Shown here: positions 26,580 through 34,878 of the stretch, one piece after another
Layout: the number at the start of each line of letters is the position of its first letter
Position numbering within the stretch: the stretch's first letter is position 1
Origin: an uncultured Gammaproteobacteria bacterium
Lineage (GTDB): Bacteria; Pseudomonadota; Gammaproteobacteria; PS1; Pseudothioglobaceae
DNA length: 46,654 bases
Direction of reading: 5' to 3'
Assembly (NCBI GenBank): GCA_913047325.1
Contig: CAJWTP010000007.1
Coordinates: forward strand, 1 to 46,654
Program-made: the position numbers and the translations under genes
Notes under the pieces: model-generated
What the model was told of the DNA's origin: nothing
Database searches by the model: none
What the model saw: the letters and a program-made list of their open reading frames with translations, nothing else

Positions 26580-27713
26580 ATGAGTAGAATTTTAACTACC
26601 CACGTTGGGTCATTGCCAAGAAGCCAAGATGTTGTAGATTTTATTTTTGCCCGTGAAAATAACAAGAGGTACGATAAAACCGAGTTCGACTTATGCATGA
26701 AAAGAAATGTATTAGAAACCGCCGAAAAACAAAGAAAAGCAGGCATAGATATTGTTAGTGATGGTGAAACATCTAAAATATCCTATGCAACTTACGTCAA
26801 AGATAGGTATTCAGGATTTTCAGGCGACAGCCCTCGAAATCCGCCTGGAGATTTAATGTTATTTCCAGGATTTCTTAAAAGGCTTGCTGAAGATGGGGGA
26901 ACTCCACAGTATGCACGACCAATGTGTACGGGCGAAGTTAAATCAAAAGGCCAAGGAGAGCTCCAAAAAGATATTTCTAATTTAAAGGCTGCGATGAATC
27001 ATCACGGCATCGATCGTGGCTTTATGAATGCAGCATCGCCTGGTGTTATTTCTTTATTTTTGCAAAACGATTATTACCCTTCAAGGGACGCCTATCTTGC
27101 AGCCTTAGCAGATGCTATGCGAGAGGAGTATGAAACGATTGTTGCATCAGGATTGGATTTACAGTTGGACTGCCCAGACCTTGCCCTTTCAAGGCACATG
27201 TTGTTCAGTGACTTGTCTGATTCTGAATTTGTCAAAATTGCTGAATCGCATATGGAAGCTTTAAACCATGCACTAATAAATATTCCAGAAGAAAAAGTAA
27301 GAATTCATATTTGTTGGGGAAATTATGAAGGCCCTCACTGTTGTGATATAGACATGACTACCGTTTTTGCCACGTTAATGAAAGCTAAAGCTCGATATAC
27401 TCTATTTGAGACTTCGAACCCGCGGCATGCGCATGAATGGACGGTTTTTCGTGATCGCAAGAATGAGATTCCAGATAACAAGATTCTTGTGCCTGGAGTT
27501 GTCGATACAACTACTAATTTTATAGAACACCCCGAGTTAGTTGCAGAACGTATTGGTAAGTTCGTAAATATAGTAGGAAAAGATAGAGTAATTGCAGGAT
27601 CAGATTGCGGCTTCGGAACTTTTGCGGGTTTTGGTGCAGTAGATCCAGATATTGCCTTTGCTAAATTAAAGACTCTTTCAGAGGGAGCTGAAATAGCAAA
27701 TAAAAGGTTATGA
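26580..27713 (+). CDS. MetE-like zinc methyltransferase / epoxyalkane:coenzyme-M transferase-like protein
   Basis: A 377-residue protein of the cobalamin-independent methionine synthase (MetE C-terminal) superfamily, equal in length to characterized epoxyalkane:coenzyme M transferases. The zinc site of thiol alkyltransferases is kept: H243 and C245 (RIHICWGNYEG) and C343 (GSDCGFG). The N-terminus RILTTHVGSLPRSQ is also typical. It lacks the N-terminal half of MetE, so it is not an ordinary methionine synthase. It probably activates a thiol as nucleophile or releases one from a substrate. AAGGAG precedes the ATG, and the next gene overlaps its end by 4 bases. Confidence 0.8.
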   Translation: MSRILTTHVGSLPRSQDVVDFIFARENNKRYDKTEFDLCMKRNVLETAEKQRKAGIDIVSDGETSKISYATYVKDRYSGFSGDSPRNPPGDLMLFPGFLKRLAEDGGTPQYARPMCTGEVKSKGQGELQKDISNLKAAMNHHGIDRGFMNAASPGVISLFLQNDYYPSRDAYLAALADAMREEYETIVASGLDLQLDCPDLALSRHMLFSDLSDSEFVKIAESHMEALNHALINIPEEKVRIHICWGNYEGPHCCDIDMTTVFATLMKAKARYTLFETSNPRHAHEWTVFRDRKNEIPDNKILVPGVVDTTTNFIEHPELVAERIGKFVNIVGKDRVIAGSDCGFGTFAGFGAVDPDIAFAKLKTLSEGAEIANKRL

Positions 27714-28402
27714 CACCAGTTGTTATGATTCCAGGAATGATGTGTGATGAGCGTATATTTGCACACCAGATAGAAGAGCTTGGCACTGATACTGAGGTAT
27801 ATATTGCAGATATTTCAAAATATTCATCTATACAAGAGTTGGCGTCAGATGTATTAGAAAACTCCCCTCCAAAATTTTTCCTTGTTGGCCACTCAATGGG
27901 AGGCATTGTTGCAATGGAGATGTGTTCACAAGAACCAGATAGAATTGAAAAATTAGTAATTATGGACTCAAACCCTAAGCCTGAACTAGAGGAGACTAAA
28001 CTTAAGCGTGAACCACAAATTAGAGACGTTGTTTCTGGAAATTTAGCACAAGTAATGAAAGAGGAAATGAAACCGAACTATTTGGCAGACTCATACAAGC
28101 AAAAAGACATTTTGAATACCTGTATGGAAATGGCCCTAACTTTAGGTCCAGAAGTTTTTGTTAGACAATCGAGAGCTCTTCAGGGTAGAGATGACCAACA
28201 AAGCACTCTTGAGGATTTGGACATTCCAGTATTGATTATGTGCGGCTCTGAGGATAAATTATGTTCTTTAGAGAAGCACGAATTGATGCATAATATTATC
28301 AATGATTCAAAGTTGGAGGTTGTCATGGGTGCTGGCCATATGCCGACATTAGAACAGCCACAAAAAACTACGGAGGTGATTAAATCATGGCTAATGAATT
28401 GA
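27710..28402 (+). CDS. Alpha/beta-fold hydrolase
   Basis: The 230-residue protein has the nucleophile elbow GHSMGG (residues about 62-67), the oxyanion region MIPGMMCDERIF, an acid in MCGSEDKLCSLEKHELM, and the catalytic histidine in MGAGHMPTLEQP near the end. It should hydrolyze an ester, thioester or related bond. Its ATG overlaps the stop of the MetE-like gene. The substrate is unknown. Confidence 0.82.
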   Translation: MTPVVMIPGMMCDERIFAHQIEELGTDTEVYIADISKYSSIQELASDVLENSPPKFFLVGHSMGGIVAMEMCSQEPDRIEKLVIMDSNPKPELEETKLKREPQIRDVVSGNLAQVMKEEMKPNYLADSYKQKDILNTCMEMALTLGPEVFVRQSRALQGRDDQQSTLEDLDIPVLIMCGSEDKLCSLEKHELMHNIINDSKLEVVMGAGHMPTLEQPQKTTEVIKSWLMN

Positions 28403-29097
28403 TAGATGCGGAACTACTATCACTTCTTCGTTCAGTAGATACGCCTACAGTATGTAACGCTATTGAGGTGGCACAGGGACAAAGAGGGTTTAACCAGTTT
28501 ACTCGCGGAACAATGATTTGCTCTTCAACAAAAAGTGCGCCTATGGTTGGGTTTGCTAAAACTGCAAAAATTGCAGCCCTTTCTCCATCTACAGAAAGTC
28601 AAGAAATAATAAAAAAACGAAGAATGGAATATTACCGTTATATGTCGGATTTTAATGGGCCCGCAGTTGCAGTCATTGAAGATATTGACTATCCAGAATG
28701 TATTGGTGCATATTGGGGGGAAATAAATACTAAAGTGCACAAAGGTTTTGGTTTGACAGGCGCCCTAACAAACGGAGTTGTTCGAGATCTCGGAGATTTG
28801 GCTGAAGATTTTCCTGTAGTTGCAGGTTCTATTGGGCCAAGTCATGGTTTTGTTCATGTTAGTGAAATTGACAGTGAGGTAAATATTTTTGGATTGAGAG
28901 TATCTCCAGGTGATTTAATGCATGCGGATTTGCATGGCGCAGTTGTAATTCCAGTGAATGTAATTAGTAATTTAAAAGAAGCTATCAATAAACTTCTTGA
29001 TTCTGAGAAATTAATTCTTGAGCCTGCTGGGAAAAAAGATTTTAATTTTGATTCTTTCAAAAAGGCATGGGAGGCTTTTGAGAAATCTAGGACATAG
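28387..29097 (+). CDS. RraA-like protein (HMG/CHA aldolase family)
   Basis: The 236-residue protein carries the RraA/4-hydroxy-4-methyl-2-oxoglutarate aldolase fold: TPTVCNAIEVA at the start, then KGFGLTGALTNGVVRDLGDL with the arginine-aspartate pair that binds the metal and substrate, and SPGDLMHADLHGAVVIP near the end. Catabolic operons use such proteins as lyases or decarboxylases of oxo acids; a role in RNase E control is unlikely here. The ATG at 28387 lies 5 bases after a perfect GGAGGTGATT ribosome site inside the preceding gene (16-base overlap). It is the last gene of the operon and converges with the gene at 29135. Confidence 0.83.
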   Translation: MANELIDAELLSLLRSVDTPTVCNAIEVAQGQRGFNQFTRGTMICSSTKSAPMVGFAKTAKIAALSPSTESQEIIKKRRMEYYRYMSDFNGPAVAVIEDIDYPECIGAYWGEINTKVHKGFGLTGALTNGVVRDLGDLAEDFPVVAGSIGPSHGFVHVSEIDSEVNIFGLRVSPGDLMHADLHGAVVIPVNVISNLKEAINKLLDSEKLILEPAGKKDFNFDSFKKAWEAFEKSRT

Positions 29098-29134
29098 GGT
29101 TATTTAGCTTTTATCATTCAGAGAATAAGAAAGA

Positions 29135-30157
29135 CTATTTGCTAATTTCATAAAGTATATCACGACCCAATTGGTGAGCAAGATGAAGCGTATCAACCAT
29201 ACACCAATTTTCAATAATTTTTCCATCTTTGCATCGCCACCAGTCACAATCCCTCATATAAATACGTTTATTGGTTGTATTAATGCCCATGAATGGCTTA
29301 ATATGAATGCCAGTAATTTGAGGCCATCCACTGAGGAAGGCATAATCGCCATCACCGGCTTTGCATTGTGAGCCAACGCCAGTAATGCCTTCACGTGTCC
29401 CATCACCCCAGCCTTCGAAGGTCTGTTCAAAGGGTACCTGAAAAGCTTCGAAAGCATCCTTAGTGAAATAAGAGCCGAAACCGCCGGGTCCGTACCAGAT
29501 CATGTTGTCATCCCAGTATGGGCGCCACGCACAATCAACGGATGTGAGCTCCATAAGCATTGCCTCTACTAAGTCTGCGGTAGCACGTGATTGTGAAGGA
29601 ACGCTGTGTGATAGGACAATGCCATCATGTGTTGCTGGACCGGGCATAACGCCCTCATATCCGCCACTAGAACTAAGTGGCCAAAGTTCCAACTCTATAA
29701 GAAGCTCAGCAATACCAAGAAAGATCTGTGATTGTATAATTTCCCCATCCTGCATTCTATGAAACTCACCATAGCGGATATGCTCTAGTCTTTTACTGGG
29801 TGGAATTCCTAGCCACGGTTTATCAAAATGACCTAGGAAGTATCCAGTTGATGTAACCCATTCACCACCTTGATATTCTCCACCAATTAAAATATTGTCT
29901 CGCCTCTGAAAGCCTTCAAATGAGTGAATCATGGGGCTCAAGATATCGGAAAAGTATCCTTTAGCACCTGTGGTTATATTTACAGGATGAAATGCATCTA
30001 TCTGTGTTTTGGTACTAAAGATATCATTTACCGCATTTTCAATAGTATTAATTTCCCCTGTTTCGAATGCTTGCAGGTATTTGGCATATATATTCTTGTT
30101 TTCGACGGTTTTATCTGTAGCAATACCCATTGGGGGACGAGGCGCTCGTGCTGTCAT
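29135..30157 (-). CDS. Tandem SnoaL-like protein (ester cyclase family)
   Basis: The 340-residue protein contains two SnoaL-like halves: residues about 20-170 with LQAFETGEINTIENAVNDIF and a second from about 200 with WRPYWDDNMIWYGPGGFGSYF. The C-terminal segment KPFMGINTTNKRIYMRDCDWWRCKDGKIIENWCMVDTL parallels those of 33706 and 20932. AAGGAG lies 10 bases before the ATG at 30157. It is transcribed away from the solute-binding-protein gene and shares the intergenic operator pair at 30242-30311. Function unknown. Confidence 0.75.
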   Translation of the reverse strand: MTARAPRPPMGIATDKTVENKNIYAKYLQAFETGEINTIENAVNDIFSTKTQIDAFHPVNITTGAKGYFSDILSPMIHSFEGFQRRDNILIGGEYQGGEWVTSTGYFLGHFDKPWLGIPPSKRLEHIRYGEFHRMQDGEIIQSQIFLGIAELLIELELWPLSSSGGYEGVMPGPATHDGIVLSHSVPSQSRATADLVEAMLMELTSVDCAWRPYWDDNMIWYGPGGFGSYFTKDAFEAFQVPFEQTFEGWGDGTREGITGVGSQCKAGDGDYAFLSGWPQITGIHIKPFMGINTTNKRIYMRDCDWWRCKDGKIIENWCMVDTLHLAHQLGRDILYEISK

Positions 30158-30241
30158 AAATATTTACTCCTTGAATAATCTTTAAATGTAATCATCAAAA
30201 AACATAATCGTTTCATATATTTTTTTTAGTATAACTTTTTA

Positions 30242-30257
30242 TTGCATACGAATGCAT
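30242..30257. promoter_or_regulatory. LacI-type operator, distal copy at the transporter promoter
   Basis: TTGCATACGAATGCAT matches the palindrome at 19764 except for the last base. It lies upstream of the -35 of the transporter promoter and between the divergent genes at 30157 and 30452, so it could also affect the minus-strand SnoaL-like gene. Confidence 0.8.
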
Positions 30258-30264
30258 AAAGTTC

Positions 30265-30292
30265 TTGCAAAGGTGTTTTGCTGTGTTATAAT
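30265..30292 (+). promoter_or_regulatory. Promoter of the ABC transporter operon
   Basis: TTGCAA (30265-30270) and TATAAT (30287-30292) are 16 bases apart. The distance to both flanking operators is identical to that at the 19787 promoter. Confidence 0.75.
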
Positions 30293-30295
30293 AAT

Positions 30296-30311
30296 TTGCA
30301 ATCGTATGCAA
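30296..30311. promoter_or_regulatory. LacI-type operator, proximal copy at the transporter promoter
   Basis: TTGCAATCGTATGCAA starts 3 bases after the -10 hexamer, as at 19818. Its center is 54 bp from the distal copy. Confidence 0.8.
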
Positions 30312-30451
30312 GATTTGATTTCTTGTTTTTTACGATGAAAGACTACTGGGTGAATACCCAGAAAACCTTGATAGTGAGAAATCATGATGTTTTCGTAATT
30401 AACAAGGTTGTAGTGTTAGATTTATAGACTATAAATAACGGGGAGAACTTT

Positions 30452-31681
30452 ATGTTAAATAAGAAGATAGCATTTGCTATAACATTTGCAGCCCTCTCTT
30501 CTAGTGTTTGGGCAGGTTGTGGTATCGACGGAGGACGTGTTAGTATCGTTGGTAATGAATTTCCTGCAATTCAAGCAGTAGGATCAGCGGCAGCAGAATG
30601 CGCAGGTGGTGGTGTTGAGGTTACGAAAAATTTGACCGCAGACCATCAAAAAATAAATGTCCAAGGTATGACCGGCAACCCGGCAGAATATACAACAGCA
30701 ATAATTGCTAATTCATCTATTGTTGCATTAATGGTCGATGATGTCATAAGACCATTAGATGACCTTGTTGCTAAGCATGGGCAAGATATACAGAAACATC
30801 AGTTAGTAACTGTGGATGGCAATATAATGGCTGTAGCCTTTATGGCTAATGCTCAGCACTTGGTTTTCCGTGCTGACATACTTGCAGAAGCTGGCCTAAA
30901 TCCACCAACAACATATGAAGAGATGTTGGTTGCTGCGGCAATAATCCGTGATATGGGTTTAATGCAGAATCCAGTTGGTGGCGCTTACAAGGCGGGCTGG
31001 AATATAGCTGAAGAATTTGTAAACATGTACATTGGACATGGTGGTGAATTCTTTGAGCCAGGTACAGCTAAAGTTTCAATTAACAACCAAGCTGGTGTCG
31101 ATGCATTACACATGATGAAAGCATTGTCTCACTTTATGAACCCTGACTACCTTACACATGATTCAAATGCAACTAGTGCTGAATGGAAAGCAGGTAACGT
31201 TGCTATTATGAATATGTGGGGATCACGTGTTGGTCCACTTAAGAGTGATGAAGTAGCGGCAGAAGTAGCTAGTAATACAGATATAGCTGGACCTATGACT
31301 GTTGGCGGTGGCTCTATTCCGGCTGCAACACTTTGGTGGGATGGTTGGACTGTAGCCAAGAATATTTCTGACGAAGATGCTGAGGCAACATTCCTTGCAA
31401 TGAAGCACGCGGTTCGTCCTGAAATGTTGAATGATGAAACTTCACTTCTAGCTGTATGGTTGATCAAAGGTTATGAGCCAACTACTGCATCTCGTGGTGT
31501 AGTTGCTGCAGCTCAAATGGGCACAAAACCATATCCGATGGTGTCTTATCAAGGTCTACTACATTCAGCGTTAGGTGCTGAGATAATTGACTTTATGATG
31601 GGCAAGGAAGATGCGGCTACTGCTCTAGCTGATGTAGAAGCGGCATATACAGCAGCTGCGAAAGAAAAAGGTTACCTATAA
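30452..31681 (+). CDS. ABC transporter extracellular solute-binding protein (sugar-type)
   Basis: A 409-residue periplasmic binding protein. The signal peptide (NKKIAFAITFAALSSSVWA) is followed by a likely signal-peptidase I site; the adjacent cysteine does not sit in a good lipobox. The mature part resembles carbohydrate-binding proteins of the MalE/UgpB group (segments MANAQHLVFRADILAEAGL and IMNMWGSRVGPL). It is separated from the permeases by a strong hairpin, so it can be made in excess. The ligand is unknown; it should be the compound degraded by the cluster enzymes. Confidence 0.88.
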   Translation: MLNKKIAFAITFAALSSSVWAGCGIDGGRVSIVGNEFPAIQAVGSAAAECAGGGVEVTKNLTADHQKINVQGMTGNPAEYTTAIIANSSIVALMVDDVIRPLDDLVAKHGQDIQKHQLVTVDGNIMAVAFMANAQHLVFRADILAEAGLNPPTTYEEMLVAAAIIRDMGLMQNPVGGAYKAGWNIAEEFVNMYIGHGGEFFEPGTAKVSINNQAGVDALHMMKALSHFMNPDYLTHDSNATSAEWKAGNVAIMNMWGSRVGPLKSDEVAAEVASNTDIAGPMTVGGGSIPAATLWWDGWTVAKNISDEDAEATFLAMKHAVRPEMLNDETSLLAVWLIKGYEPTTASRGVVAAAQMGTKPYPMVSYQGLLHSALGAEIIDFMMGKEDAATALADVEAAYTAAAKEKGYL

Positions 31682-31704
31682 GATTTAGTTAGGTGATTTA
31701 CTCT

Positions 31705-31734
31705 AGAGGGGTGTACACACACCCCTCTTTTTTT
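31705..31734 (+). terminator. Rho-independent terminator/attenuator after the solute-binding protein
   Basis: A 10-bp perfect stem (31705-31714 with 31719-31728, sequence AGAGGGGTGT) and 4-base loop is followed by a run of seven T (31728-31734). It lies between the binding-protein gene and the permeases, so it probably lowers permease transcription relative to the binding protein. Confidence 0.9.
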
Positions 31735-31771
31735 CTGTAATATAGTAACTACATTAATTTTGTAAACTTCG

Positions 31772-32797
31772 ATGAAACACAAGACATTTTTTTGGTTCTT
31801 TTTACCTACTGCCATGGCAATGTTTTTGTTTATAGCCTTGCCACTATTATCAGTGGTATCTCAGTCCTTTCATGTTCCTCACGATAAGGTTTTAATAACT
31901 GTTGAAAACTGTGATCCCTTTGGTTGTACTTCGCAAACGCAAATTGATCACACCTTAACTCAAGAATTGTATGAAGCTGAGCCTTTAGGTCAATGGGCTG
32001 GACTCGGAATCTATTTTGACAGAGGCCACCTTGCAATTAAAGAGGTTGGTGAGATGTGGAGAGGTAGTTCTGACTTGGGTGATTTTTTTTCCACTCTTAA
32101 GAATCTTCCATTTTATCGCGCAATGGGATTTACATTGACGTTCACCTTTGTAGTGACGCCCTTTGTTATATTAGTTGGATTTTTAATTGCTTTAGCTGTA
32201 AATTCACTGCATCAGCGCTTAAAAGGGCTGATGATATTTTTTTCTCTTTTGCCAATGATTGTGACGCCTCTGATTGGTTCACTCATCATGTTTTGGATGA
32301 TCGATTCTAGAGGCATTATTGGAACAGGGCTTCAGGTTTTACTCGATAACCCTGACTTATCCCTAAAAGCCTCTACAGGTTTAACTTGGGTTACATTGAT
32401 TATTTATGGTATTTGGCATTCAGCACCTTTTGCCTTCATTGTTTTTTATGCTGGACTTCAAACTGTGCCAAAGGAGACGCTTGAGTCAGCGATGATTGAT
32501 GGAGCAACACGTTTACAACAGATTATGCATGTCGTTATCCCGCATTTAGTACCATTGGTGGCTTTTGTAGCATTGATGCAGCTGATGGATAATTTCCGCG
32601 TGTTCGAACCTATAATTGGATTTAATGCAGAGGCTCATGCAACCTCCCTTTCTTGGATTATTTATAATGACCTTGGGGGTGAAACACGTCTGCTTTCTTC
32701 AGCAGCAACTACATCAGTTTTAACAATTATTGGCGTCTCGATACTTCTGGCTCCAGTTCTCGTTCGGACTTGGCGCGAATTCAACCCAAAGGGATAA
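31772..32797 (+). CDS. Sugar-type ABC transporter permease (MalF/UgpA-like)
   Basis: A 341-residue membrane protein. The first membrane segment (FFWFFLPTAMAMFLFIALPLL) is followed by a long periplasmic section (residues about 33-112) that contains two close cysteines (C47, C52) able to form a disulfide. The remaining five segments carry the EAA loop as ESAMIDGATRLQQIMHVVIP near residue 237, which contacts the ATPase. The second permease begins 4 bases after its stop. Confidence 0.88.
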   Translation: MKHKTFFWFFLPTAMAMFLFIALPLLSVVSQSFHVPHDKVLITVENCDPFGCTSQTQIDHTLTQELYEAEPLGQWAGLGIYFDRGHLAIKEVGEMWRGSSDLGDFFSTLKNLPFYRAMGFTLTFTFVVTPFVILVGFLIALAVNSLHQRLKGLMIFFSLLPMIVTPLIGSLIMFWMIDSRGIIGTGLQVLLDNPDLSLKASTGLTWVTLIIYGIWHSAPFAFIVFYAGLQTVPKETLESAMIDGATRLQQIMHVVIPHLVPLVAFVALMQLMDNFRVFEPIIGFNAEAHATSLSWIIYNDLGGETRLLSSAATTSVLTIIGVSILLAPVLVRTWREFNPKG

Positions 32798-32801
32798 TTA
32801 T

Positions 32802-33683
32802 ATGTCTTCCACCCAAATAAAAAAACCATTAGGGCTTCAAATATTGATATACGGCTTTGTTCTGCTCTGGTTTATTTTGGCGGCCTTTCCATTTTTGTGG
32901 ACATTTTGGGGCTCGTTCAAGGTAGAGCTTGATTTTTTCTCAAAGGCAGACTGGACAAATGCAATTTCAGGTGTGAGGACACAGGTTGTATATGGTAAAG
33001 CTTTTACGGGTGCAGGCTACGACGGAGCATGGATACAGGAAGAGTTTTGGAGAGCTTTTCGTAATACAAGTATAGTGTGCTTTTTTACGGTACTTACTTC
33101 ATTAACCATTGCGACTCTCGGTGGTTATGCTTTATCACGTTCTGGTTTTCGTTATGCTTTTTGGCTATTAATTATTGCACTTATTTTCCGCGCATTGCCG
33201 CCAATTACATTAGTTTCAGGTTATTTATTGCCATTTTTTCAGTGGAACATTTGGGGAATCCTACCAACTACAATCATTGTTTTAGTTGCAATAAATCAAC
33301 CATTTACCTTGTGGATGCTGCACTCATTTTTTCAAAAAATTCCAAAAGAATTGGATGAAAGCGCTAAAGTGGATGGATGTACTCAATTCCAAGCCTTTAG
33401 GAATGTCATTATTCCCGTAATGTGGCCAGGTGTTGTCACTGCTGGATTGTTTTCATTTCTATTGGCATATAATGACTTTGCTGTCACTGCTATGCTACTT
33501 TCCCAAGATAACCAAACTATGGTTCCTAAAATTGCAAGCTTCATGGGGACTACTCAAACCGAAGGTAATGTGATGTTTGCGGTTGCGGCAGTTGTCTCTG
33601 CTGTAGTGCCGTTATTTATTTTAGTTATGTTTTTTCAGAGACAACTTGTTAGTGGTTTAACGGCTGGTGCCGTTAAGGGATAA
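32802..33683 (+). CDS. Sugar-type ABC transporter permease (MalG/UgpE-like)
   Basis: A 293-residue protein with six membrane segments. The EAA motif reads DESAKVDGCTQFQAFRNVII. The start at 32802 (MSSTQIKKPLG) is chosen because GGGATAAT precedes it and the previous gene stops at 32797; a longer frame would overlap that gene. Like its partner it has an extended first periplasmic loop (about residues 45-85). It works with the ATPase at 19879, about 10 kb away. Confidence 0.88.
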   Translation: MSSTQIKKPLGLQILIYGFVLLWFILAAFPFLWTFWGSFKVELDFFSKADWTNAISGVRTQVVYGKAFTGAGYDGAWIQEEFWRAFRNTSIVCFFTVLTSLTIATLGGYALSRSGFRYAFWLLIIALIFRALPPITLVSGYLLPFFQWNIWGILPTTIIVLVAINQPFTLWMLHSFFQKIPKELDESAKVDGCTQFQAFRNVIIPVMWPGVVTAGLFSFLLAYNDFAVTAMLLSQDNQTMVPKIASFMGTTQTEGNVMFAVAAVVSAVVPLFILVMFFQRQLVSGLTAGAVKG

Positions 33684-33705
33684 TTTTGACGAGGTAAACC
33701 AATAA

Positions 33706-34731
33706 ATGAGCAGCTATCAAGTTGAGAAACAGTTAGTTCTAAATTATTATAAAGAGCTAGATTCAGCAGCAGAAAATAACCTTTCTAAGGTTATGGAACG
33801 ATACCTAGATGATTATTATATCTGGCGTGGTTTTCATCCCTTCAATGAGCAATCTAACGCTAAGGCAGTGTCAGAACTGTTTTGGCAGCCACTACGTCAT
33901 GCTTTTCGTCATATGCAGCGTCGCATGGATATTTTCATGGCGGGTCGGAATGAAATAGATGGCTTTGAGTCTGTATGGGTCACCTCAATGGGCCACTTGG
34001 TTGGCTTGTTTGATAATGAGTGGTTAGGTATTGCTCCGACAGGCAAGATGATTTTTTTGCGTTATTGTGAATTTAACAAAATCGAGCATGGGAAGATAAC
34101 TGAAACGGCAATGTTTTTTGATATTCCTCATCTTATGATGCAGGCGGGTTTACAGCCCTTCCCATCTCAAACTGCAGCACATTTGGTGCAGCCAGGACCA
34201 ATGACGCGTGATGGCTTGATGTTTGAAGGACAAGACCCTAAAGAAGGTGAGAAAACTCTAGCTGCAATAGATTTCATGGTCAATGATATGAGGGATTGGA
34301 AAGATGCAAAAAAGCTACCTCTAGTTGAAGAACTTAGGAGGAGCTGGAATGAAGATATGATCTGGTGGGGTCCTGCAGGTATCGGAGCAACATATACTAT
34401 AGAGCGTTATGCTGAGCAGCACTCGGGGCCGTTTCGCGCTGCTTTTACGGATCGTATATTTAACGGCCATCTTTGTAGATTTGCTGAAGGAAAGTTCGGT
34501 GGCTTTTTTGGCTGGCCAAACCTGACTTTGACACCTACAGGTGAGTTTATGGGAATACCTACAAAAGCCAAACCTATTGACATGCGCGTTATAGACATGT
34601 ATCGCCGAGAAGGAGATAAGTTGACTGAGAATTGGATATTTATCGATTTTTTGTATTTCTGGAATCAACAAGGGGTCGATATTTTAGCTCGTGCTACAGG
34701 GATCGGCATGGAGGATGAGCCTCCCAACTAA
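33706..34731 (+). CDS. Tandem SnoaL-like protein (ester cyclase family)
   Basis: A 341-residue protein of two SnoaL-like halves. The first starts QLVLNYYKELDSAAENNLSK and includes WVTSMGHLVGLFDNEWLGI; the second starts near residue 210 with WNEDMIWWGPAGIGATY and includes FRAAFTDRIFNG, PTGEFMGIP and GDKLTENWIFIDFLYFWNQQ. It is closest in layout to the protein at 29135. It follows the second permease by 22 bases with a GAGG ribosome site, so it is in the transporter operon. A scrap resembling its C-terminal codons is found at 41518. Function unknown. Confidence 0.76.
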   Translation: MSSYQVEKQLVLNYYKELDSAAENNLSKVMERYLDDYYIWRGFHPFNEQSNAKAVSELFWQPLRHAFRHMQRRMDIFMAGRNEIDGFESVWVTSMGHLVGLFDNEWLGIAPTGKMIFLRYCEFNKIEHGKITETAMFFDIPHLMMQAGLQPFPSQTAAHLVQPGPMTRDGLMFEGQDPKEGEKTLAAIDFMVNDMRDWKDAKKLPLVEELRRSWNEDMIWWGPAGIGATYTIERYAEQHSGPFRAAFTDRIFNGHLCRFAEGKFGGFFGWPNLTLTPTGEFMGIPTKAKPIDMRVIDMYRREGDKLTENWIFIDFLYFWNQQGVDILARATGIGMEDEPPN

Positions 34732-34751
34732 TAATGCTTTAGAATTATTTT

Positions 34752-34767
34752 TTGCATACGAATGCAA
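34752..34767. promoter_or_regulatory. LacI-type operator in front of the ATPase relic
   Basis: TTGCATACGAATGCAA is identical to the site at 19764, and the bases before it (TTAGAATTATTT) match as well. The second operator expected 54 bp downstream is degenerate (only TTGCAAT remains at 34803). The site belongs to a copied promoter region. Confidence 0.75.
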
Positions 34768-34770
34768 AAC

Positions 34771-34812
34771 TTGATTTACATCAAGACAAATATTGTTTAA
34801 TCTTGCAATAAT
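34771..34812 (+). promoter_or_regulatory. FNR-type promoter upstream of the corrinoid protein gene
   Basis: TTGATTTACATCAA (34771-34784) matches the FNR/ANR consensus TTGAT-N4-ATCAA perfectly. AATAAT (34807-34812) begins 29.5 bp from the center of the box, the spacing of a class II promoter with the activator at -41.5. The same geometry recurs at 36897 and 41426. Confidence 0.7.
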
Positions 34813-34878
34813 AACTCCTAATGAAAGCTTGGCTTGAGAATCTAATGCCGCGTTTTGCTGTCTTACTCTGAGAGATAT

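Noticed and set aside
28387-29097. RNase E inhibitor RraA
   Set aside because: The catabolic operon context and metal-site arginine-aspartate pair favor an aldolase/lyase role.
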